NCBI RefSeq assembly: GCF_030272615.1
Contig: NC_081408.1
Coordinates: forward strand, 607,856,173 to 607,920,172
Source of the DNA: Cryptomeria japonica
Taxonomy: Eukaryota; Streptophyta; Pinopsida; Cupressales; Cupressaceae
DNA: 64,000 nt
Reading direction: 5' to 3'
Shown: piece after piece, positions 1 through 9,643 of the stretch
Layout: the number at the start of each line of letters is the position of its first letter
Position numbering within the stretch: position 1 is the stretch's first letter
Translations under genes and position numbers: made by a program
Notes under the pieces: generated by a model
Database searches by the model: none
The model's input: only the letters and a program-made list of their open reading frames with translations
What the model was told of the DNA's origin: nothing

Positions 1-254
1 ATGAATATATCTGCAATCTGTTCTTTAGTGTTCACATAATCCAATTTGACTTCCTTTTCCTCCACCTTTTCCTTCAGAATGTTATATTTTATTGAAATGT
101 GCTTAGTCTTAGAGTGAAATACCAGATTCGTAGATACATCAACAGCTATAGAGTTATCTTAATAGACAACTACCAGTTCACTACAATTTACCTTGGTATC
201 CTTCAACATTTGCTTCATCCACAAGACTTGAGTGCAATTAGTTGCTCTTGCAAC
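1..254 (-). pseudogene. Element C: C-terminal part of RNase H (fragment)
   Basis: Read on the minus strand, this encodes the end of a copia RNase H: an NCTQVLWMKQ-like helix, a degraded active-site strand where the expected YCDN reads as Tyr-stop-Asp-Asn, the FHSKTKH block and the VNTKEQIADIF block just before the polyprotein C-terminus. The rest lies left of the window. On the other side it continues at 14538, across the B insertion; the ATATT at 255-259 and 14533-14537 is B's duplicated target. Not functional. Confidence 0.85.
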
Positions 255-259
255 ATATT
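255..259. repeat. Target-site duplication of element B (ATATT)
   Basis: ATATT at 255-259 is repeated at 14533-14537, immediately outside the TG...CA ends of B. Confidence 0.9.
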
Positions 260-1353
260 TGTTAGGACCCCAAGGCAACTTAGAGGGTGGCGGGGGGGGG
301 GGGGTTGAATCAACTATCTAATAATTTAAACCCAAATATAACTTAACCAAACTTGATACTTAATAACGATAAACCGAACTTAATGTTGGTAAACATGTTA
401 ACAATTAATATCAATACCAGTGAAACTTAATGCATGAAACAGAAAGAGAAACAACATCCACAACACATAACACAAAGATTTGTACATGGAAACCCTGTAA
501 GGGGAAAAATCAAGATGGGAAACCTTACCCACAAGTAGATGATACTACTATAGATAGTATGTGTATATAAATGGGGTTTGCACATGCAAAAAGGCTAGTT
601 GCCTAGAGCTCACTGCTCAATCACAAGAATAGCAGTCTCACTGACTACAATTGGATGATTAAATCCAATGCTAATGTACTACTCAAAGTAGCATCTCCAA
701 TTTTGGATTCAATATCGGTTAAGCTCTGATTATCTCCTTCAAACCTTCCTTGAATCTTCAAATGATGTCAAATGATGTCTGCGTGAATAGCTCTGCTTAT
801 ATTTGCATATACCAAATATAAAAACCTTACCATACCATATTACATTTCATTACATTAATCTCACAAGTGAGATCTCCATATATACCAAAACCTAAGACCA
901 AATGTGTAGGTCGGCTCACTAAGAATATTACAATAAAATCAATTGCAACTAAGTCAAGATGCAATGCATCATGTCGGCTCAAGAACAATATTAATTGATT
1001 AAACCATCTCTATAACATCCCATGTTGATCTATAATAGATAACGCGTGTCGGTCCATAACCTAGTCCAATTTGCTAGTAACAAGAAATATGTCAACCCAA
1101 TTAGACAAATAAACAAATCTCCAAAACCAAGTGTCCAAACCATGTCTTCGACATAACCAAGTGATCTTCAGAGGATAACAAGTCATCCTTAGTGCCAATT
1201 AACATTATAACCTGCTGGTGAACCAAATAGCGGCAACTATGCATAAGTCACTGAACTTGCTGGTGAACATAACCAAAGATCTCCTGAAGGATAAGTGTTG
1301 ATAAGTGTTGACATCAATGACAAAACCAATGCAACATATCCATAATACCAAAA
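260..1353 (-). repeat. Element B 3' LTR
   Basis: About 1094 bp, from the TGTTAGGACC boundary at 260 to just before the C-rich (polypurine complement) run at 1354. It contains a 13-14 base G run near 290-302, the U5 feature shared by the Tork-like elements here. It is about 100 bp longer than the 5' copy because that copy has indels, including a loss of roughly 60 bp near 14440. Confidence 0.88.
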
Positions 1354-1367
1354 ATCTCCCCCTTTGG
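1354..1367 (-). promoter_or_regulatory. Element B polypurine tract
   Basis: On the minus strand the sequence is CCAAAGGGGGAGATTT immediately before the 3' LTR, the plus-strand DNA primer of LTR elements. A second PPT-like motif lies near 1558-1585. Confidence 0.75.
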
Positions 1368-1675
1368 CATTGATGGAAACACAAGATGGAAAAACCATCT
1401 AAGTACCAAAGAAGAAATGCCAAAAACCAAAAACCAACAGTCTCTAGAATAGATCAATACCAGAAATAAAAATACAAATGCAGAGAGTAATAAAACTCTC
1501 CCCCAATGAATCATCTCTCCCAAAAGGATAATGTTTTAATGTTTTTCCATAGATATCTCTCCCCCTTTGACATCCAATGCCAAAGCAATACAAATACCAG
1601 ATACAACCAATTCTTAGAACCAATTACAAATACCAACTTATCCAACTACTCCCCTCGAAAAGGAGCTCTCCTCCA

Positions 1676-2010
1676 TCAAAGCCGAAAAAAGATTTCTTTG
1701 TAAATTCTATCGATTTGATGCCAAGCATCAACTGTCTGAGTCTCTATCAGTGAGGGTATAACCCCAAGCTGTTCTTTGAGATATTCAAAAGTTTCTTTAG
1801 GCAAAGGCTTAGTAAAGATATCTATAATCTGGTCTTTAGTATTCACATAAACCAATCTCACTTCATTTGCTTCAACATTCTCTTTCAGAAAATTGTCTTT
1901 GATAGAAACATGTTTAGGTTTAGAGTGAAATACTGGATTCTTAGATATATCAATTGTTGCTGAATTATCACAATAGATGATTATAGTTTCTTTGCATTTT
2001 ACCTTTATGT
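1676..2010 (-). pseudogene. Element B: RNase H C-terminal part and polyprotein tail
   Basis: Minus-strand continuation of the RNase H left at 9644 before A inserted. It shows the YCDNSATID active-site strand, the KxKHVSIK block and VNTKDQIIDIFTKPLP, then the tail GVIPSLIETQTVDAWH seen in E as well. It ends at a stop at 1676. Split from its N-terminal part by A, so not functional. Confidence 0.88.
2006..2010. repeat. Target-site duplication of element A (TATGT)
   Basis: TATGT at 2006-2010 is repeated at 9639-9643, flanking A's TGTTGG...TATCA ends. Removing A and one copy restores B's RNase H reading. Confidence 0.9.
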
Positions 2011-3649
2011 TGTTGGCATTATGTGAACCGGCATCGCATTACATGAACCAGCATGAAGACATAATGATATTGTATGTTGTCATTGATGTCAATATGAGAG
2101 ATGGTGTGAACTGGCACATGTGATAGGCGAAGAGAGAGGAACCGACATATGTATGAACTGGTTTATATGCCAAAGTGAAGCGGCATATTTGTTCAAGGTG
2201 AACTAGCATATAGTTATGGGAACTAGCATGTAGTTATGGGAACTGGCACATGAAAGCATTGTATGACTACCGGTTGGTAGGTAGCTTCCACTTCAGGGTT
2301 TCCAGTTGGAGTACATGAAGTCTGTGTGACTCAATCGGTGATCTTTGTGTGATGAGTTAGCAGTGTGATGGAGGACAGATCATGTTGCCACGTAAGCTCT
2401 GTGCAAGTGAAGGATCTTGCATGAAGAAGGCTATTCCTATCTACCTCAGGAATAAGTGAAGTCTGTCAAATGGTGATAACGCGTAAAGGGTTATCAGCTG
2501 CCATGAAATCGGTGGATAATGGATGATGAAGAATGTCTTGAGATCGATTCAAGATTGTTGCATTTAATACAATATGATTCAACGGTCAGGATCAAACCAT
2601 TTGAATTGCTTAACCTAACAGGTTTAGGGTTTAGGGTTTTTGCTATGGACCTGTATGTTTCCTATAAGGTCGATGTTGTGTTTCTTTCTGAAGTTGTTGG
2701 CAAAAGTTGTGAGTGTGTATCCAAGAGAAGTGATATGTGATTCTTGCTAGACTAGAGGAGAGAAGAGATATCTGCAAAGTGAATGTGTAGAAGGTGAAGA
2801 GGAGCCTAAATGGATCTGCATTAGCATTTAGTGCTATTAAAAGATCATTGTAATACCTGTTGATCTCTAACCACTACAACAATTGTAAAATCCCTTAACA
2901 GGGTAGCCTTAACTGGCTTGATTCAAAATCCCTTAAATCGGGTGGTCTTAACTGGCTTGATTAAAATCCCTTAACTAGGTAACTCGAGGCTAATGAGTTT
3001 TGAGAAGCTAGAGGGCTTAGGAGATCCTTTTAGCTATTGAGTTCTTGAAATCCTCTAACAAGGTGATCCTATCAGGTTTAACCCTTAACCAAGTATCCCT
3101 TAGCTAGGTGATCCCTAACAGGATTGGTTCCTACCAGAACCTATTGTAATGTCCTTAACCAGACAAGGCTCCTAATAGAGCGGACTTCTAAAGAGTTCAA
3201 AAAGAAGTTTGTGGGTATTCATCCCCACTGTGGTTTTTCCCAGTTGGGTTTCCGCATGAAAAAATATGTGTGTCATGTGAAATACTTTTGTCTTGTGATG
3301 CTTTGTTTTACCTGTTAAGCACATGAAGGTTCTATGTTTTATGCATGTCTATAAAACATATTGAACTCACTATTGTGAAGATCTGATGGTTAAGTTTACT
3401 TGTTTATGCATGAGAATATAATGATACTATAGTATTGAGCTAAGAGGAGAGCTTATTGAGTGACCGGTTCAAGACTGATTGAGCTATACTGAATGTTATC
3501 GGTTGCACTCTGTTTTACCGGTATCCCTATTTGTCAGTCATTTGGAATACTTGTTGTCAAACTAGTTTTGGACTATATTTGTGTTGGTACTGATTCACCC
3601 CCCCCTTTCAGTACCAGTTTGGTACTAGTGGTTCATCATTGAGTTATCA
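2011..3649 (+). repeat. Element A 5' LTR
   Basis: 1639 bp, TGTTGGC...TTATCA. It has an extra ~20-bp stretch after base 2027 that the 3' copy lacks, a double telomere-like heptamer at 2623-2636, a GTGGTTTTTCCC...GGGTTTCC block at ~3230-3255, and a C run near 3597-3604 just before the LTR end. Confidence 0.9.
2623..2640 (+). repeat. Telomere-like TTTAGGG dimer in A's LTR
   Basis: Two perfect copies of the plant telomeric heptamer TTTAGGG followed by TTTT. The same dimer is at 8635-8649 in the other LTR. Two copies inside an LTR are not a telomere; they may work as a telo-box-like promoter element. Confidence 0.7.
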
Positions 3650-3651
3650 AT

Positions 3652-3664
3652 TGGTATCAAAGCA
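3652..3664 (+). promoter_or_regulatory. Element A primer-binding site (initiator-Met tRNA type)
   Basis: TGGTATCAAAGCA starts two bases after the 5' LTR. It matches the usual plant copia site TGGTATCAGAGCC except for changes in the last five bases, which look like decay. Confidence 0.8.
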
Positions 3665-3718
3665 CTCTAGGTCCTCTATGTTGTAAGCTTAACCACTTGA
3701 GGAAAAGATCCTAGTCAA

Positions 3719-4739
3719 ATGATGAAGAGGGAAGGTCCAAAGTTTGACAAGGAAAATTTTGGTATATGGAAAGACAGGATGAAGATATTCATCAAAATCA
3801 TGGGTGTTCAACACTGGAGTTATGTTGAAAATGTATATGTTGTTCCTACCGGTACTCTCACTGATGACCAAAAGAGAGAGATACAAGAAAATGGGCAAGT
3901 CATGGAAGCCCTCATTAGTAGTCTATCTGACATTGAGTTTACTGACATTCAGGACAAGGAAAATCCCAAAGAGGTATGGGATGCTCTTGAAAACATCTAT
4001 GGTGGTGATGAGCATATAAAATAGGCTAAGGAAGAGAGCCTGAGAGGGAAGTTTGAAGACATGTGGATGGTTGAAGGAGAGACCATTCAGTAGTATGGAA
4101 TAAGAATCAAAATAGTTATTGGAGAAATAAAGAGTGTAGGTGGCAAAATAGAAGATTCCACTATGGTAAGCAAAGTTCTGAGATCCTTGTTGCCGCTCTA
4201 TGCAATAAGGGTTGTTGCTATTTAGGAGCTGAGATCAATAGACAAATCTAAAGCATCCTTGGACTCCATCATAGCCAAGTTGACAGCCTATGAGCTGAAT
4301 AGTTTTGATGGTAGTGTTCAAAAGATAGAATCAACTTTTAGAGCCTCTGCTATACCTTCCAGAAAGGGAAAAGAGGCTAGCACTAGTGGGGAACCTAATT
4401 AGAGCAGAGAAATGAAGGATGAAGAGTTTTTGATGGAATTTGAAGCACTTCTTGCCAGGAAATTCTCAAAAGGAATTGGTAAATACAAAGGTAAGCTACC
4501 TTTGAAATGTTTCTCTTATAACTAGATAGGACATATTACTATGAATTATCCTAATAGTGACAACAAGGATAAACTAGAAAGGTTCAAGAAATTCAAAGGA
4601 GGAAATCGGACAGATTATTTTATGACAGTTGATGAAGGTGTCACAGATGAGGAATCAGAAGATGAAGAGAATGAAGACATTATGTTTGTTGTTGTAAAAG
4701 AAGACGTGGTAGACAAGAAGGCTCTTGTCTCCCAGTTTG
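3719..4739 (+). pseudogene. Element A gag (copia, broken)
   Basis: The N-terminus has the copia gag signature KFDKENFGIWKDRMK, followed by a UBN2-type capsid region with VWDALENIYGG. The ORF runs 101 codons from 3719 and then hits TAG at 4022. Further TAGs are at 4091, 4223, 4400 and 4523; homologous copies or context suggest glutamine at most of them. The single zinc knuckle near 4507-4548 is ruined: the second and last Cys of the CCHC are now Tyr. The next Met-started stretch opens at 4541 and leads into protease. ATG 3719 or 3722 lies ~70 bp after the LTR, as in E. Confidence 0.88.
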
Positions 4740-6049
4740 ATGATTCCAATGAGTGGATCATTGACAGTGGTTGTTCTCACCATATGACTGGTGACCGGTG
4801 CAAGTTTCTATCCTTAGAGGAGTATGATGGTGGTGTGGTTCACTTTGGCAATGATGCACCATGCATGGTCAAAGGCAGAGGGTCCATCTCTTTGAATGGA
4901 AAGAGTAGTGCTGACAATGTGTACTGGGTTGATGGTCTCAGACACAACCTTCTAAGTGTTGCCCAGCTAAATGATAGTGGCCTCACTCTGAAATTCAAGA
5001 ATGGAGCTTGCAGAATCAAGGGAAAAGTTGGTAAATTGGTGGCCAATGGCATGCAGACTAAAGGAAACTTATTTCATCTGAATACAAATATAAGTACATG
5101 TCTTATGGCTAATCTTGATGATAGTTGGATATGCTACAGGAGACTCTTCTTTGTAAACTTTGATAAAATTGTAAAGGCTAGTAAGATCAAGGTAGTTAGA
5201 GGATTACCGGTGCTAAGCAAACTAGATGATACCTTGTGTAGAGAATGTCAATTGGGGAAAATGTCTTCCTCAACCTTCAAAGGTAAATCTTTCACTGCTG
5301 ACAACTTGCTTGATCTTATGCATACTAATTGATGTGGTCCTATGAAAACTAGAAGTGTGTAGGGTGATAGGTACTTCATGATTCTCACTGATGACTGCTC
5401 AAGAATGATGTGGGTCACATTCTTGAAAGACAAGTCTGAAGCTTTTGGGAAATTCAAAGCTTTCAGAGCATTAGTGGAGAAGGAAAGCAGTAAAAGGATC
5501 AAATGTCTTAGAACTAATCAAGGAAGGGAATTCACTTCCAATGAATTCAACAAGTATTGTGAAGAATTTGGCATCAAGAGACAGTTGTTTGCCCCCCGAA
5601 CTCCACAGTAGAATGGCCTAGTAGAGAGGAATAACTGGACTATGGTTGAAGCAGCTAGAACCATGTTGATCCAAGGGAAGGTAGCTCACACCTTTTGGAG
5701 AGAAGCAGTGAGCACTGCAGTCTACACTATGAACCAGGTACTCATCAGAAAGGGTATGGACAAAACTCCTTATGAGTATTGGACCGGTAAGACACCTGTG
5801 GTTAACTACTTTAAGGTATTTGGCAGCAAATGTTACATTAAGAGAAGTGAACATCAAGGCAAATTTGAAGCTAAATATGATGAAGGAATATTTCTAGGAT
5901 ATTCCACCAAGAATAAAGCTTTCAAGTGCTACAACAATAGGACTCAGAGAATTATGGAAAGCATTAATGTAAGAGTTGATGAATCCTCTGAGAAGATTGA
6001 GGAAACTAGTAGTGAGCAAGCTATAAATGAACTCGTTGCAACCTTCTAG
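4740..6049 (+). pseudogene. Element A protease and integrase (copia, broken)
   Basis: Protease: WIIDSGCSHHMTG with the catalytic DSG intact at 4763-4771. Pre-integrase finger: both His of the HHCC site are gone (WICYRRLFFVN in place of a WH...CHVN pattern), while the CRECQ cysteines remain. Integrase core: the first catalytic Asp is Asn (5327-5329), followed by a TGA, and the second is Asn in RTNQGREF; the Glu in NGLVERNN survives. TAGs at 5360 (SVxGDRYF), 5609 (PQxNG) and 6047 each replace an expected Gln. Catalytically dead. Confidence 0.9.
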
Positions 6050-7800
6050 GAACCGGTTGTCAGTCAACCGAGTACCAGTAACAATGTTCCTGAACTGGTG
6101 AATGTTGACACTGATGAAGATGAGGATGAAGAAGAAAAGCAAGAAGAACCAATTAAGACCATTCCTCGGTATGTCAAGTTGAATCATGATCCCAAGCAGA
6201 TCATAGGTGATAAGGATGCAGGAATCCTTACCAGAAGAAAGATCAGAGAAAAGTCATGTATGATATCTGAATTTGAGCCTAAGTCATTCAAAGAGGCTCA
6301 TAAAGATGAAGACTGGATCAAGGCAATGGAAGAAGAACTTGACCAAATAGAGAAAAATGGTACATGGTCCTTGGTACCCAGACCAGAGCATAAAAATGTC
6401 ATTGGCACCAAATGGGTGTTCAGAAATAAGTTGAGTGAGGATGACACAGTGATTAGGAATAAAGCCAGACTGGTATGCAAAGGATATGCTCAAGAAGAAG
6501 GTGAAGACTATGGGGAAACCTTTGCTCCTGTAGCTAGATTGGAAGGAGTTTGTATGCTTCTTGCATATGCAAATTTTAAGAGGTTCAAGGTATATCAAAT
6601 GGATGTAAAATCTACATTCCTAAATGGTGTACTTGAAGAGGAGGTGTATATTGAGCAACTAGATGGGTTTGCCCTATCTGAAGACAGTGACATGGTATGT
6701 AGGCTACATAAAGCATTATATGGTCTAAAGCAAGCACCTAGGGCATGGTATGAGCACCTACATTCCCATCTTGTGAAGATTGGATTTGAGAGAACAAGTG
6801 AAGATAGCAATATCTACTTGAAGTCTGAAGGAGATCAGATTTTGATCTGTGAAGTTTTTGTTGATGACATCATCTTTGGTGGAGATGACAAGATGAGTCA
6901 TGAGTTTGCTGATGAGATGAAGAAAGAGTTTGAGATGTCACTCATAGGGGAGATTAAGTTCTTCATTGGACTGCAAATCCAGCAGATGGAAGATGGAATC
7001 TTCATCACTCAGTCCAAATATGTCAAAGAGGTGTTGAATACTTTTGGCATGGAAGATAGAAAACTAGTTGGTACACCGATGGCGACTGGTTGCAAATTAA
7101 CAAAAGAGGATGATTCTGCACTGGTTGATGAGAAGGAATACCGATCAATGATCGGTAAGTTGCATTATGCAGTGCATAGAAAACTAGAGATTGCACATGC
7201 AGTTGGCATTACTGCAAGAGGCCAAGAGAATCTCACTTGATTTCAGTCAAGCAGCTTCTTAGGTATCTAAAGGGAACAATTGACTATGGATTGTGGTACC
7301 CATACAACAATAATTTCAATCTGAAAGTGTTCATAGATGCTGATTGGGCAAGCAATGTGGATGACCAGAAAAGCACAACTAGTGGTGCATTCTTTCTTGG
7401 TGGTAGACTGGTCTCATGGATGAGTAAAAAGCAGAGTTGTATCTCTTAGTCTATAGTGGAAGCAGAGTATGTTGTAGCTTTCATGAACTGCACTCAGACA
7501 ATCTGGATGAAGCATGTACTGGAAGGCTTCAAGATCCCTGTATCTGAATGGGTAAGTATATTCTGTGATAACACAAGTGCTATCAATATATCAAAGATTC
7601 CAGTTTTACATTCTAGAACCAAGCATTTTGAGCTTAAGTATCATTTCTTGAGGGAAAAGGTTCAGAATAAAGAGACTACACTGGAGCATGTGTCCAGTAA
7701 GGAGTAGTTAGCAGGCATATTCACCAAGCCTCTCCCAAAGACAACATTTGTGCATTTGAGAGGTGAATTAGGGGTATTGCCCCTTCAGGAGGTGAACTAA
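6050..7800 (+). pseudogene. Element A reverse transcriptase-RNase H (copia, largely open)
   Basis: The RT is uninterrupted for 380 codons (6098-7240). It shows an acidic Asp/Glu linker, [21 protein letters not shown], the [11 protein letters not shown] block, the FVDDIIFGG active site near 6860 and FFIGLQI. A frameshift near 7230 moves into the RNase H frame: LLRYLKGT, DADWAS, the SWMSKKQS block, TAG at 7447 for an expected Gln, EAEY, FCDNTSA, then TAG at 7705 and the KPLPKTTF end with stop at 7798-7800. RT is better preserved than the other domains, but the chain cannot be translated whole. Confidence 0.9.
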
Positions 7801-8031
7801 AAGTGATTGTTCCACATCAGTCAGGTACTGGAAAGACAAAAATTTTGTTGATTGGTGTGTTGAAGGATGCTACTCCTTAGGGGGAGCAGCATGATGAAAC
7901 AGTGATGACTATACCTCCACTTTGGCATTGTTGTCAAAGGGGGAGAAGGAGTGAAGCGAAAAGATATCTACAGCAAATGGGGAGAAGATGTGAAGCAGAG
8001 AAGATATCTTTTGTATATTGCCATCAATGCC

Positions 8032-8043
8032 AAAGGGGGAGAT
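8032..8043 (+). promoter_or_regulatory. Element A polypurine tract
   Basis: AAAGGGGGAGAT directly abuts the 3' LTR. A second PPT-like motif, part of a TTTGGCATT...CAAAGGGGGAG inverted arrangement, lies ~95 bp upstream at 7920-7950. Confidence 0.85.
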
Positions 8044-9638
8044 TGTTGGCATTATGTGAACTAGCATGAAGACATAATGATATTATATGTTGTCATTGCT
8101 GTCAATATGAGACATGGTGTGAACTAGCACATGTGATAGGTGAAGAGAGAGGAATTGGCATATGTATGAATCGGTTTATATGCCAAAGTGAAGAGGCATA
8201 TTTGTTCAAGGTGAACCGACATGTAGTTATGGGAACTGGCATGTAGTTATGGGAGCCAACACATGGAAGCATTGTATGACTACCAGTTGGTAGGTAGCTT
8301 CCACTTCAGGGTTTCCGATTGGAGTACCTCAAGTCTGTGTGACTCAATTGGTGTCTTTGTGTGATGAGTTAGTATTATGATGGAGGATAGATCGTGTTGC
8401 CACGTAAGCTTTGTGCACATGAAGGATCTTGCATGAAGAAGGCTATTCCTATCTACCTCAGGAATGAGCGAAGTCTGTCAAATGGTGATAATGCATAAAC
8501 GGTTATCAGCCGCCATGAAATCAGTGGATAATGGATGATGGAGAATGTCTTGAGATCGATTCAAGATTGTTGCATTTAATGTAGTATGATTCAATGGTCA
8601 GGATCGAACCATTTGAATTACTTAACCTAACATGTTTAGGGTTTAGGGTTTTTGCTACTGACCTATATGTTTCCTATAAGGTTAATGTTGTGTTTCTTTT
8701 TGAAGTTGTTGGAAAAATTTGTGAGTGTGTATCCAAGAGAAGTGATACGTGATTTTTGCTAGACTAGAGGAGAGAAGAGATATCTGCAAAGTGAATGTGT
8801 AGAAGGTGAAGAGGAGCCTAAATGGATCTGCATTAGCATTTAGTGTTGTTAACAAATCATTGTAATACCTGTTGATCTCTAACCACTTCAACAGTTGTAA
8901 ATCCCCTAACAGGGTAGCCTTAACTAGCTTGATTCAAAATCCCTTAAATTGGGTGGTCTTAACCGGGTAACTCGAGGCTAATGCATTCTAAGAAGCTAGA
9001 GAGATTAGGAGATCCTTTCAGCTATTGAGTTCTTGAAATCCTCTAACAAGGTGACCCTACTGGTTTTAACCCTTAACCGGGTATCCCTTAACTAGGTGAT
9101 CCCTAACAGGATCAATTCCTACCAGAACCTATTGTAATGTCCTTCATCGGACAAGGCTCCTAACAAAGAAGACTTCTAAAGAGTTCAAAAAGTAGCTTGT
9201 GGGTATTCATCCCCACCGTGGTTTTTCCCAGTTGGGTTTCCACATGAAAAAATATGTGTTTCATGTGAAATGATTTTGTCTTGTGATGCTTTGTTTTACC
9301 TGTTAAGCACATGAAGGTTCTTTATTTTATGCTTGTCTATAAAATGTATTGAACTCGCTGTTGTGAAGATCTGATGGTTAAGTTTACTTGTTTATGCATG
9401 AGAATATAATGATACTATAGTATTGAGCTAAGAGGAAAGCTTATTGAGTGACCGGTTCAAGACTGATTGAGTTGTACTGAATGTTACCAGTTGCACTCTT
9501 TTCTACCGATATCCCTGTTTGTCAGTCATTTGGAATACTTGCTGTCAAACTAGTTTTGGACTATATTTGTGTTGGTACTGATTCACCCCCCCCCTCTCAA
9601 TACCGGTTTGGTACTAGTGGTTCATCATTGAGTTATCA
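8044..9638 (+). repeat. Element A 3' LTR
   Basis: 1595 bp, TGTTGGC...TTATCA, aligned end to end with 2011-3649. It differs by scattered substitutions, many at CCGG, CAG or CTG words, and by several indels. Confidence 0.9.
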
Positions 9639-9643
9639 TATGT

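Larger units (their letters stand above)
2011..9638 (+). mobile_element. Copia element A (complete, plus strand, nested in B)
   Basis: Full-length Tork-like copia element of 7,628 bp: 5' LTR 2011-3649, primer site 3652-3664, gag 3719-4739, protease-integrase 4740-6049, RT-RNase H 6050-7800, polypurine tract 8032-8043, 3' LTR 8044-9638, TSD TATGT. By hand count the LTRs differ at roughly 8% over their first ~430 bases, so it is clearly older than D. Eleven in-frame stops, ten of them TAG, plus two lost integrase Asp residues make it non-autonomous. Confidence 0.92.

Noticed and set aside
2623-2640. Interstitial telomere
   Set aside because: Only two heptamers, at the same place in both LTRs of A.
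4022-7707. In-frame TAGs read as recoded Gln (stop-codon reassignment or programmed readthrough)
   Set aside because: Attractive because ten TAGs fall mostly where Gln is expected, but the same elements also show TAA, TGA, frameshifts and lost catalytic residues, and some TAGs replace Arg or Trp. CHG deamination explains all of it without a new code.
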